From Spirochaetales bacterium (GTDB taxonomy: Bacteria; Spirochaetota; Spirochaetia; SZUA-6; DRHE01): a DNA stretch of 8,646 nucleotides. The position numbers and the translations under genes are program-made. Of this stretch, positions 1-7,500 are shown in pieces. Within the stretch, counting starts at the first letter, position 1; the number at the start of each line of letters is the position of its first letter. The notes below the pieces were generated by a model that was not told where the DNA came from, made no database searches, and saw only the letters and a program-made list of their open reading frames with translations. Location of the stretch: contig JAFGFV010000086.1 in the NCBI GenBank assembly GCA_016930895.1, forward strand, positions 1-8,646, given 5' to 3'.

Positions 1-654
1 CCGGGGACCTGGGGCGACGTGGGCGTCTTTTCCTTCTACGCCACCAAGCCGATCACCACCGGCGAGGGGGGGATGGTCGTGACCCGCCGGGAGGAGCTGG
101 CCAGGCGGATGCGGGTGATGCGCCTCCATGGGATCGATCGGGACGTCTGGGACCGGTACACCGCTCCGGGCGCCGCCTGGTACTACCAGGTGGTCGCGCC
201 GGGTTACAAGTACAATCTGTCGGACCTGGCCGCGGCGATCGGTCGGGTCCAGCTCCGCAGGGCCGACGCCCTGCGGGAGGCCCGTCTGCGGATTGCCACG
301 GCCTACCGGGAGGGCCTCGGCGACCTCGAGATCCTGCGCCTGCCGTCGGACTGCCCCGGGCACTCCTGGCACCTGTTCATCATCCACCTGGACCTGCTGC
401 GCTTGACGGTGGACCGGGACCGCTTCGCGGCGGAGCTCAGCGCCCTGGGAATCGGGGTATCCGTTCACTTCATTCCGCTCCACCTGATGCCGTACTACCG
501 CCGCCGTTACCGCCTGCGGCCGGAGGATTTCCCGGTCGCCTACGCGGCCTACCGCAGCGCGGTCAGCCTGCCCATCTACGCGGGACTGTCCGACGAGCAG
601 GTGGGGCGCGTGATTTCGGCCGTCCGGGAGGTGGGAAGCCGCTTCGCGCGCTAG
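1..654 (+). CDS. DegT/DnrJ/EryC1/StrS-family sugar aminotransferase, C-terminal part (5' end outside window)
   Basis: This PLP-dependent aminotransferase would transfer an amino group, usually from glutamate, to a keto-sugar nucleotide for surface polysaccharide or glycan synthesis in the cytoplasm. The frame is open from base 1 and 217 residues are visible. The family motif SFYATKPITTGEGG contains the PLP Schiff-base lysine, residue 16 of the visible part. Further family blocks are RLHGIDRD, the GYKYNLSDLAAAIGRVQL stretch, a SWHLF segment, and SVHFIPLHLMPYYR near the substrate site. About 200 residues follow the lysine, as in full-length members (roughly 370-400 residues), so the C-terminus is intact and only the N-terminal half is missing. 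The GTG at base 19 is internal and not the true start. The family is certain. The substrate (for example a UDP-4-keto sugar) cannot be told from this fragment. It ends in TAG, and a 267-bp gap separates it from the next gene, so it is probably not in the downstream operon. Confidence 0.93.
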   Translation, partial: PGTWGDVGVFSFYATKPITTGEGGMVVTRREELARRMRVMRLHGIDRDVWDRYTAPGAAWYYQVVAPGYKYNLSDLAAAIGRVQLRRADALREARLRIATAYREGLGDLEILRLPSDCPGHSWHLFIIHLDLLRLTVDRDRFAAELSALGIGVSVHFIPLHLMPYYRRRYRLRPEDFPVAYAAYRSAVSLPIYAGLSDEQVGRVISAVREVGSRFAR

Positions 655-724
655 TGCGATCCGGCGAAAAGGTGTTGGTTTCAGGGCGCAGGTGCAGGTC
701 GTTTCCGTCGGCCGGGGATGGCCA

Positions 725-746
725 GGACGTTTCCGCGGAAACGTCC
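725..746. repeat. Perfect 22-bp palindrome, possible operator
   Basis: The half-site GGACGTTTCCG is followed directly by its exact reverse complement, with no spacer, giving 11 + 11 matched bases. The lack of a loop and of a T-run (it is followed by CCGCCGCC) argues against a terminator. The two-fold symmetry fits a site for a dimeric DNA-binding protein. The core GTTTCCG also occurs at 701-707, so a second half-site lies nearby. It sits about 175 bp upstream of the operon start, so any regulatory link to that operon is inference. It could also be a dispersed palindromic repeat. Confidence 0.55.
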
Positions 747-828
747 GCCGCCGCACCGGAGCGCACCTCCCAGGCACGGTCCATCGAGCGTTCCTCCGGG
801 GCAGCTTGCCCAGGGCGCGGGCCACCAG

Positions 829-844
829 CGCCCGCTCGCGGGCG
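829..844. other. Small GC-rich hairpin
   Basis: The stem CGCCCG pairs with CGGGCG around a four-base loop CTCG. It is GC-rich and not followed by T residues, so it is not a classical intrinsic terminator. It may be a chance structure in high-GC DNA or part of a leader or termination region of the upstream transcript. Confidence 0.3.
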
Positions 845-876
845 GTGCCCGGGTCCTCCCCGCGGCAGCTTCACAC

Positions 877-906
877 TTGCTCAACCGAGCAGGGGCGGCG
901 TAGAAT
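877..906 (+). promoter_or_regulatory. Candidate sigma70-type promoter for the hydroxylase operon
   Basis: TTGCTC at 877-882 resembles a -35 box (3 of 6 matches). TAGAAT at 901-906 resembles a -10 box (5 of 6). The spacer is 18 bp. Between and overlapping them is a short inverted repeat, TGCTC-AACC-GAGCA (878-891), which could be an operator. If this promoter is used, transcription would start near 912-914, leaving a leader of only about 8-10 nt before the ATG at 922, in keeping with the lack of a clear Shine-Dalgarno sequence there. The call comes from consensus matching only. Confidence 0.4.
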
Positions 907-921
907 AGGCCTGAAGCGTCT

Positions 922-3147
922 ATGCAGTCCTTTCTCGCCGACATTCCGAGGGGCGAAGCCGGGGAGCTTCGCTTCGGCCACGTCCTGCGGTCCCCTGTTG
1001 CGAGGGGACGGATCCGCACTCTGCGCGCCCAGCCGCTGCCCGAGGGCTATCTCCTGGTGCGCGCCCGGGACATCCCCGGGGCGCGGAGCGTCTCCTGCGC
1101 GGGTTTCACCCACCCGGTGCTCGGAGATCCCCGGGTGCACTACCGGGGCCAGCCCTACGCCCTTCTCTGCGGGCCGGATCGGGATACCCTGGCCGAGCTT
1201 GCCGCGGAGGTCCGGGTCGAGTGGGAAGAGCTGCCCCGGGCCGACGGCGTTGACCCGGATGGCGGCCCGGGCCTGCCGGGGGCCCAGTACCGGCGTGGCG
1301 ATCCTGATAAGGCCTTCACGGGGGCGTTCCAGATCGTGGAGGCGGAGTACACCACGGAGCGGCGCCGGATCCACGATCCCGACCTGACCGCAGCCTTCGT
1401 CCAGGTGGGCGAAAAGGGCCTCACGGTCTATGTCTCGACGCAGGATCCGTTCGGGCTCCGAGAAGCCGTGGCTGCGGTGTTGAAGGTGCCTGCCCGGCGC
1501 ATCCGCGTCATCGCCAGCCGGCTGGCCAACCCCATGGAAGGCAAGTTCCTCCCCTCCGTTCTCGCGGCAGCCCACGCAGCTGTGCTCGCCGCAGTCTGCA
1601 GGAAGGCGGTCTGGCTGAGCACGGAGGCCGTCGACAACCATCGGTACTGCTTGCCGGGGCCGGGCTTCCGGATTCGGGAACAGACCGCCTTGGACCGGCA
1701 TGGCAATCTGATGGCAGTGCGCCTGGAAATGGAATTGGAGGCCGGCGCGTACGCCCCGGCGGCAGAGGCGGTCCTGCTGCCTGCGGTCCGCTCGTCGCTG
1801 GGCGGCTACCGGGTCCCGAACCTGGAGATCAAAGCCACCACCGTGTGCTCGAGCCGGATTCCAACGGCCTCTTTCCGCGCCGCCGGTCGGGCCCAAGCCT
1901 TCTTCGCCGCCGAGCTCAACAGCTCGCGGGTGGAAGAGATTGCGGAGGTGGATCCGTACACCTGGAAGTCCCGCAATCTCCTGCGCCGCGACCGTGGCGG
2001 CGCGGGCGGACCGGGGCACGACGGAGCCCCCGGGGAGAAACGCCCCGAAGCCGAAGGGGAGGATAGGGAAAGCGGTACCCACGGAGGCGGGGCGCAGGCG
2101 GTCCTGGACGCGGTCGTCACAATGGCGAACTTCCAGCGCAAGCACGCCTCCTTTGCGGCCCTGAAGAAGCGCCGGACGAGCCCCTTGGGTCCGCCCCTTC
2201 CCCTGAGGGGCATCGGTATGGCGGTGGGATATCAGGAACGGCAGGATCCGGGGGTGTTCGTGATCCGGCCCGGAAGTTGCACGGTCAAGGCGGTCCTCGA
2301 CACGGACAAGCGCCTTCACCTGTACACGTCGCTGGTCGATCACGGTCCGGGGATTCACGCCTTGTTTGCATCCCGGGCGGCCAGTCTGCTGGAGCTGGAT
2401 CCCGAGAAGGTGAGAGTCGAAGCAGTGGACACCCAGGTGGTCCCGGACACGGGGGTGAGCACCCTCGGCCGGGCGCTGGCCGTGGGGCTGCCGCTGGTCG
2501 AGCAGTGCTGCCAGGCGATCAAGCTCAAGAGGATCAAGGGACCGCTCCCGATCGAGGTGCGGCGCAGCTGCCGCGAGCAGGGACCGGAGAGCGCGGGAAG
2601 CCGCCGCGCGGAGGGCGCGGCAGCCCGAAGGTCGGACGGTCCCGCCTTCCCTCTGCCCGCTCTCGCCGATGCAGCCTGGGCCGCGACGGTCGTGGAGGTG
2701 GAGGTGGATCCCGCCACCCTGCAGATCGCCCTGCGGGGGATCTGGACGGCGGTGCTCTGCGGACGGCTCGGCGGGCTTCCCGATGCGGAAGGATACCTGG
2801 TCGGTGAGGTGATCCGTGCCGCAGGGTGGGCTTGCCTGGCGGAGCACGCCTCGGTGGGTGGGGGGGGTGCCCCGGGGACCGGCCGCGCTGACGCGGGGAC
2901 CGGCCGCGCTGACCGGGACCAGGGGCTGCCTGCCTGGGGGTCAGGCTCCCTCCCTCGATTGAGCCAGATTCCCCCGGTGCACGTCCGTTTTGTCCAGGAC
3001 CCGAACCCGGCGCCGAGGGGCTTCGAGCAGCTGGCGCACCTGACCGTGCCGCCGGCCTACGCGGCCGCGGTCTCCCAGGCCACCGGCCTATACGTGGACC
3101 GGATTCCAATCACCCCGGAGGTCCTTCAGGAATGCCTGGAAGCCTGA
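922..3147 (+). CDS. Divergent xanthine dehydrogenase/aldehyde oxidase-type molybdopterin-binding large subunit
   Basis: This 741-residue protein matches the large subunit of molybdenum hydroxylases in order and approximate length. It has an N-terminal a+b hammerhead domain (residues about 1-110; DIP, LRSP, ARDIPG), then the molybdopterin domains from about 125, including YVSTQDP (170-176). The usual Gln of that motif is kept as Q174. Other cofactor and active-site motifs are altered. GGGFGGK is read as ANPMEGK (202-208). AFRGFG is SFRAAG (317-322, Arg kept). GQG is GPG (475-477). The Gln of the EGxxxQG motif appears as R632. The segment that should end in the catalytic Glu (G-x-K-G-x-G-E) is GFEQLAH (700-706), with His in place of Glu. 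Low-complexity stretches lie at about 357-393, 548-576 and 645-690. The ATG is the first possible start after an in-frame TAG at 901; no strong ribosome site precedes it. The genes for the Fe-S and FAD partners follow with overlap. Family membership is firm. Substrate and activity are unknown, so I give no symbol. Confidence 0.85.
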   Translation: MQSFLADIPRGEAGELRFGHVLRSPVARGRIRTLRAQPLPEGYLLVRARDIPGARSVSCAGFTHPVLGDPRVHYRGQPYALLCGPDRDTLAELAAEVRVEWEELPRADGVDPDGGPGLPGAQYRRGDPDKAFTGAFQIVEAEYTTERRRIHDPDLTAAFVQVGEKGLTVYVSTQDPFGLREAVAAVLKVPARRIRVIASRLANPMEGKFLPSVLAAAHAAVLAAVCRKAVWLSTEAVDNHRYCLPGPGFRIREQTALDRHGNLMAVRLEMELEAGAYAPAAEAVLLPAVRSSLGGYRVPNLEIKATTVCSSRIPTASFRAAGRAQAFFAAELNSSRVEEIAEVDPYTWKSRNLLRRDRGGAGGPGHDGAPGEKRPEAEGEDRESGTHGGGAQAVLDAVVTMANFQRKHASFAALKKRRTSPLGPPLPLRGIGMAVGYQERQDPGVFVIRPGSCTVKAVLDTDKRLHLYTSLVDHGPGIHALFASRAASLLELDPEKVRVEAVDTQVVPDTGVSTLGRALAVGLPLVEQCCQAIKLKRIKGPLPIEVRRSCREQGPESAGSRRAEGAAARRSDGPAFPLPALADAAWAATVVEVEVDPATLQIALRGIWTAVLCGRLGGLPDAEGYLVGEVIRAAGWACLAEHASVGGGGAPGTGRADAGTGRADRDQGLPAWGSGSLPRLSQIPPVHVRFVQDPNPAPRGFEQLAHLTVPPAYAAAVSQATGLYVDRIPITPEVLQECLEA
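2873..2914 (+). repeat. Two tandem 21-bp units inside the large-subunit gene
   Basis: A 21-base unit starting CGGGGACCGGCC occurs twice back to back (2873-2893 and 2894-2914), differing only in the last base. A third, partial GGGACC follows. Because 21 is a multiple of 3, each unit adds seven residues (GTGRADA, then GTGRADR) to a low-complexity loop. An eight-base G run at 2860-2867 lies just upstream. Both are typical places for slippage-driven length change. Confidence 0.8.
3117..3122 (+). promoter_or_regulatory. Shine-Dalgarno site for the [2Fe-2S] subunit
   Basis: GGAGGT lies 9 bases before the ATG at 3132, inside the end of the large-subunit gene. It is a near-perfect ribosome site and supports this start despite the overlap with the upstream stop codon. 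Confidence 0.75.
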
Positions 3148-3629
3148 TCAAGCTGCGTTTCACCGTCAACGAGCAGGAGACGACCCTGCAGTGCCCGCCG
3201 GGAACACGCCTGCTGGACATCTTGCGCGATCACCAGGGCCTCAAGGAGACCCGGGAGGGCTGCGGAGTGGGGGAGTGCGGAAGCTGCCTGGTACTGAAGG
3301 ACGGGATGGCGGTGAACTCCTGCCTGGTCCCTGCCTTCACCCTGGCGGACTCCGAGATCGTGACGATCGAAGGGATCCGCAGCCTGAAATCCTTCGCCGA
3401 GCTGCGCAAGAGCCTGCCCGCGGAGGACCTGAAAGGATGCGGGTTCTGCAGCTCGGGATTCATCGTCGCCCTGGCGGGGCTGTTCCTGGCGAACCCCAGG
3501 GCGGGAGAGGCGGAGATACGGGAGGCTCTGAACGGGATCCTCTGCGGCTGCGGCCGCTACCCCGAAGTCCTGGGCACGACGCTCCAGCGCCTTTCCCGGA
3601 GACGAAGGTATGGCCGAAAACGAGACTAA
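3132..3629 (+). CDS. [2Fe-2S] small subunit of a xanthine dehydrogenase/CO dehydrogenase-type complex
   Basis: This 165-residue iron-sulfur subunit should pass electrons from the large subunit to the FAD subunit. The N-terminal plant-ferredoxin-like domain (about 5-80) carries C44, C49, C52 and C64 with the standard spacing C-x4-C-x2-C-x11-C. The C-terminal helical domain carries C103, C106, C138 and C140 (C-x2-C-x31-C-x-C). All eight cluster ligands are present and length is normal. Two departures stand out. The residue before the second cluster motif is Gly (GCGFC) where the family usually has Gln (QCGFC), which contacts the pterin. The last motif reads CGCGRY where CRCTGY is usual. The gene overlaps the large-subunit gene by 16 nt and the FAD gene by 20 nt, suggesting translational coupling. 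The C-terminal tail, encoded in the downstream overlap, is very basic (SRRRRYGRKRD). Confidence 0.92.
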   Translation: MPGSLIKLRFTVNEQETTLQCPPGTRLLDILRDHQGLKETREGCGVGECGSCLVLKDGMAVNSCLVPAFTLADSEIVTIEGIRSLKSFAELRKSLPAEDLKGCGFCSSGFIVALAGLFLANPRAGEAEIREALNGILCGCGRYPEVLGTTLQRLSRRRRYGRKRD

Positions 3630-4494
3630 GGTGTTCCGTCCGAAGAGCCTGGGAGGGCTGCTGCGCCTGTACGCCCGCAACCCGGATGCTATGCTCTTCG
3701 CCGGCGGCACCGAGATCGTCCCCCATCGCCAGCGCGGCTCGGGGAGACTGCTCGGCTTCCCCGGCAAGGTGATCTACCTGGGGGCGGTGCCGGAGCTGGC
3801 CCGGATCTCCCGCAGCCAGCGCTTCCTGGACATCGGGGCCTGCCTGTCCGTGTCCAGGATTCTCAGCATGGGACGAAACGTGCTCCCTCCGGTGCTGTTT
3901 CTGGCCCTCTCAGGTATCGGGACCCCCTCGATCCGCAACCTGGTCACCTTGGGCGGAAACCTGTGCGCATCGGAGAGCAGGGGCGACGTTCGCTCGGCCC
4001 TGCACGTGATCGACGCGGAAATCGAGCTGCGCAGCGCGGCCGGGAGCCGCTGGGTGGGAGTGGGGCAGCTGTTCTCCCGGGCACCGGATCGCCCCCTGCG
4101 TGCCGGGGAGGTGCTGACCCGGGTTCGGGTGCCCTTGGAGGACTGGGACCTGCAGCACTTCCGCAAGGTGCCGCTCGACGGTCCGGGGAGCCACGGTTCC
4201 CTGTGCCTGGCCGCCGTGGCTCACTTCCCCAAGGGCAGCCTCGACGCCCTGCGGCTGTGCTTCAGCGCTCCGACGCTTCCCCTGTTTCGCAGCCGGGAGC
4301 TGGAGGCGCGCCTCAAGAGTGTGCGGCTGCCCCTCGTTCCCCGACAGCTAGAGGCCTTGGTTGCGGAGCTGCGGGAGGCTCTGGGTGCTTCTCAGGGGGA
4401 GGACCGGCAGAGCCGGTATGTCGTGGCCACTGCCGTGAGGCTGTCGCACGCCTTCCTGCTCGAGTTGAACACCCGGAGCCTGGAGACCCGGTAG
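3610..4494 (+). CDS. FAD-binding subunit of a xanthine dehydrogenase/CO dehydrogenase-type complex
   Basis: This 294-residue flavoprotein subunit would take electrons from the [2Fe-2S] subunit and hand them to NAD+, a quinone or another acceptor. The first FAD-binding loop is AGGTE (31-35; usually AGGTD). The second is the IGTPSIRNLVTLGGNL segment (103-118), followed by ASESRGD where family members often have NASPAAD, and then DAEIELRS. The C-terminal part corresponds to the CO dehydrogenase flavoprotein C-terminal domain (about 165-285). Length is normal and the FAD motifs are intact. The ATG start is supported by GGAG at 3598-3601, eight bases upstream, and by the N-terminal fit to the family. 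It begins inside the small-subunit gene and is the last gene of the operon. The physiological electron acceptor cannot be read from the sequence. Confidence 0.9.
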   Translation: MAENETKVFRPKSLGGLLRLYARNPDAMLFAGGTEIVPHRQRGSGRLLGFPGKVIYLGAVPELARISRSQRFLDIGACLSVSRILSMGRNVLPPVLFLALSGIGTPSIRNLVTLGGNLCASESRGDVRSALHVIDAEIELRSAAGSRWVGVGQLFSRAPDRPLRAGEVLTRVRVPLEDWDLQHFRKVPLDGPGSHGSLCLAAVAHFPKGSLDALRLCFSAPTLPLFRSRELEARLKSVRLPLVPRQLEALVAELREALGASQGEDRQSRYVVATAVRLSHAFLLELNTRSLETR

Positions 4495-4580
4495 AAGGTC
4501 CACGGGGGCGCCGACAGACGAGCGGCGGGCCCATGGGAACTTCTCCTTTTTCTGCTTCTAGTATACAGTGGGAGCGGACG
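4495..4580 (+). promoter_or_regulatory. Short gap before dnaE, possible weak promoter
   Basis: This 86-base gap has a locally AT-richer patch at about 4537-4567, which stands out in this GC-rich DNA. TAGTAT (4559-4564) or TATACA (4562-4567) could act as a -10 box, but I find no good -35 box at the right distance. A pyrimidine tract (TTCTCCTTTTTCTGCTTCT, 4541-4559) precedes it. A 5-bp stem (CGCCG 4509-4513 with CGGCG 4523-4527) is too weak and too far from the T-rich tract to call a terminator. dnaE may therefore have its own promoter or be read through from the upstream operon. Confidence 0.3.
4570..4574 (+). promoter_or_regulatory. Shine-Dalgarno site that decides the dnaE start
   Basis: GGGAG ends six bases before the ATG at 4581. 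Another in-frame ATG exists at 4533, but it lacks a comparable site and would add 16 residues not expected in front of the PHP domain. Confidence 0.65.
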
Positions 4581-7500
4581 ATGCCCGAGTTCGTGCACCT
4601 TCACACCCATTCCGACTTCTCTCTCCTGGACGGAGCTGCCACCGTGGGACGCCTGGTGGCCAAGGCCAAGCAGATGCGGATGCCCGCGCTCGCCCTCACG
4701 GACCACGGCAACATGTTCGGGGCGCTGCGTTTCTACCTGGAATGCCGGAAGGAGGAGATCAATCCCATCATCGGCTCGGAGGTGTACCTGGCCCCGGAAT
4801 CTCGGCTGCTCAAGTCCGGCGGGGAGAAGGGGGCCCGCTACCACCATCTCGTACTGCTGGCCCGCGACGTCGAGGGATACCGGAATCTGCTGGAGCTGGC
4901 CTCCCGGGCCTATACCGAGGGCTTCTACTACAAGCCCAGGATCGACGACGAGCTGCTGGAAGAGCACCACCGGGGGCTGATTGCCCTGTCCGGGTGCATG
5001 GCCGGTGAGATTCCCCGCCTGGTCGTGGACGGGGCGCTGGAGCAGGCGGAGGCCAAGGCTGTTCGCTACCGCGAGCTTTTCGGGCCCGACAGCTTCTACC
5101 TGGAGATCCAGGATCAGGGCATACCGGAGCAGAAGAAGATCGTCGACGGGCTGACCGAGATTTCCCGCCGGACAGGCATCCCGCTGGTGGCTACCAACGA
5201 CGTCCATTACGTCGAGCGGGAGGACGCCTACGCCCAGGACGTTCTGATCTGCATCGGCACGGGCAAGAAGCTCAACGACGGCAGGCGGCTCAAGTTCGAG
5301 TACCCGGAGTTCTATTTCAAGAACCCTCAGCAGATGGCGGAGCTGTTCTCCGGGCTGCCGGACGCGCTCGCCAATACCGTGCGGATCGCAGAGCAGTGCA
5401 ACCTGAGCATCCCGCTGCCGGGGCCGCTGCTGCCTCACTACGAGGTGCCGGCGGGGTATACCCTGGAGACCTACCTCTCCGAGATCGCCCGCCGGGGACT
5501 CCAGGAGCGCTATCCCCAGCTCTCTCCCGAAGTCCTGCAGCGCCTGGAGTACGAGCTCTCGGTGATCGGCTCCATGGGTTATACAGGCTATTTCTTGATC
5601 GTGTGGGACTTTATCCGCTTTGCCCGGGAGAACGGGATCCCCGTGGGACCCGGGCGGGGCTCCGGGGCGGGCTCCCTGGTGGCTTACTCGTTGAAGATCA
5701 CCGACATCGACCCGCTCAAGTACGGCCTGCTGTTCGAGCGCTTCCTGAACCCCGAGCGCGTGTCCATGCCGGACTTCGACATCGATTTCTGCTTCGAGGG
5801 GCGGGGCGCGGTGATCGACTACGTGATCCGCAAGTATGGCAGCCAGCGTGTGGGGCAGATCATCACCTTTGGGACTCTGAAGGCCCGGGCCGTGATCCGG
5901 GACGTGGCCCGGGTGTTGGACCTGCCGTACAACGAGGCCGACGCGATCGCCAAGCAGGTGCCGATGGGTCCCAAGGTCACTCTGGCGGGGGCGCTCAAGC
6001 AGGACGCGGAACTGGCCCAGATCGCTTCCCGGGGGGAGGTCTACCGGCAGCTCATGGAGGTCAGCCTCAAGCTGGAGGGGCTGCACCGCCACGCCTCGAC
6101 GCATGCCGCCGGGATCGTGATCGGCCAGGAGGACCTGACCCACTACGTGCCGCTGTACCGCGACCCGAAGACCGGCGCGGTGTCCACCCAGTACACGATG
6201 GACTACCTGGAGGACCTGGGGCTGGTCAAGATGGATTTCCTGGGGCTCAAGACCCTGACGGTGATCAAGAACACCCTCGGGCTGCTGCGGCGTCGGGGGA
6301 TCGAGCTCGACCTGCAGGAGGTACCGGAGGATGACGCGGCCACCTTCCGGCTCCTCGGGCAGGGGCACAGCACCTGCATCTTCCAGTTCGAGAGCCAGGG
6401 GATGCAGGACGTGCTCAAGCGGGCCCGGCCCGAATCCATACCGGACCTGATCGCCTTGAACGCCCTGTACCGGCCCGGACCCATGGAGTTCATCGACCAG
6501 TTCTGCGAGTCCAAGAGCGGCCGCACCCCGATCGTCTACCCGCTGCCGGAGCTGGAACCGATCCTCAAGGAAACCTACGGGGTGATCGTCTACCAGGAGC
6601 AGGTCATGGAGATCGCCCGGCAGGTGGCCGGGTTCTCCCTCGGCGAAGCGGACATCCTGCGCCGCGCCATGGGCAAGAAGAAGCCCGAGGTGATGGCCAA
6701 GCAGAAGGTCAAGTTCCTCAAGGGGGCTGCGGCCAAGGGATACGACGGCAAGACCGCGGAGCGGATCTTCGAGCTCCTGGTCCCCTTCGCCGGCTACGGC
6801 TTCAACAAGTCCCACGCGGCCGCCTATTCCCTGCTGGCCTATCAGACCGCCTACCTCAAGGCGAACTACCCGGCGGAGTTCATGGCGGCCAACCTGACCG
6901 GCGAGATCAACTCCACCGACAAGCTGGCGGAGTACATCGGCGAAGCCCGCACCATGGAAATCGAGATCCTTCCGCCGGACATCAACATCTCGGAGCCGGA
7001 TTTCACGGTCCTGGAGGGGCGCATCGTCTACGGCCTGACGGGGATCAAGAACGTGGGCTCCGCCGCGGTCGAGCAGATCGTCGAAGAGAGAAAGGCGGGG
7101 GGTGAGTACACCGGCTTGGTCGACTTCCTGATCCGCAACGATCTCAAGACCGTGAACCGCAAGGTCGTGGAGACTCTGATCCTCTGCGGGGTCTTCGACC
7201 GCTTCGGGGATGGACGGGCGACCCTGCTCCACAACCTGGACCGGGTCCTCGAGCTGGTGGGGCGCGTCAAGGAGAGCCGCCGTTACGGCCAGACCTCGCT
7301 TTTCGACGGCCTCGAGGAGGACCAGGGGGTCCCCGTAGCCCTGGAGCCGGTGGAGGAGTGGCCGGCCCTGGAGCTGCTGAATCACGAACGGCAGAACCTG
7401 GGATTCTACTTCTCCGGTCATCCTCTCGACCGATATCGAGGGGTGATCCACTCCCAGGTCGGCGTGGAGCTGGGCCGCCTGGAGGGCGTCTCTACCGAAC

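Larger units (their letters stand above)
655..921. other. Intergenic region with palindrome, hairpin and promoter; no convincing gene
   Basis: These 267 bases between the aminotransferase and the hydroxylase operon hold no + strand frame with family-like sequence or a good ribosome binding site. They contain a perfect 22-bp palindrome (725-746), a further copy of its half-site core GTTTCCG (701-707), a hairpin with stem CGCCCG and loop CTCG (829-844), and a candidate promoter just before the next gene (877-906). No stem followed by a T-run, as expected for an intrinsic terminator, is visible, so how the aminotransferase transcript ends is unclear. Some minus-strand codons have G/C-rich third positions, but no intact minus-strand gene is supported. 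Confidence 0.7.

Noticed and set aside
725..746. Palindrome as a transcription terminator
   Set aside because: It has no loop and no following T-run. The next bases are CCGCCGCC.
871..2847. Long minus-strand open frame opposite the large-subunit gene
   Set aside because: It is an antisense shadow in high-GC DNA. The + strand frame carries the clear molybdenum hydroxylase family order.
922..3147. Naming the large subunit a functional xanthine dehydrogenase (xdhA) or CO dehydrogenase (coxL)
   Set aside because: The catalytic Glu and most pterin-binding motifs are not recognisable, and no substrate-specific residues or purine genes nearby support either name.
4501..4559. Intrinsic terminator before dnaE
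   Set aside because: The only stem I find is 5 bp, with a 9-base loop, and the T-rich tract starts more than 10 bases after it.
3963..4580. Upstream open extension of the dnaE frame (about 206 extra codons)
   Set aside because: It runs through the FAD-subunit gene in another frame, has no family-like sequence, and the PHP domain begins right at the ATG at 4581, which has a Shine-Dalgarno site.
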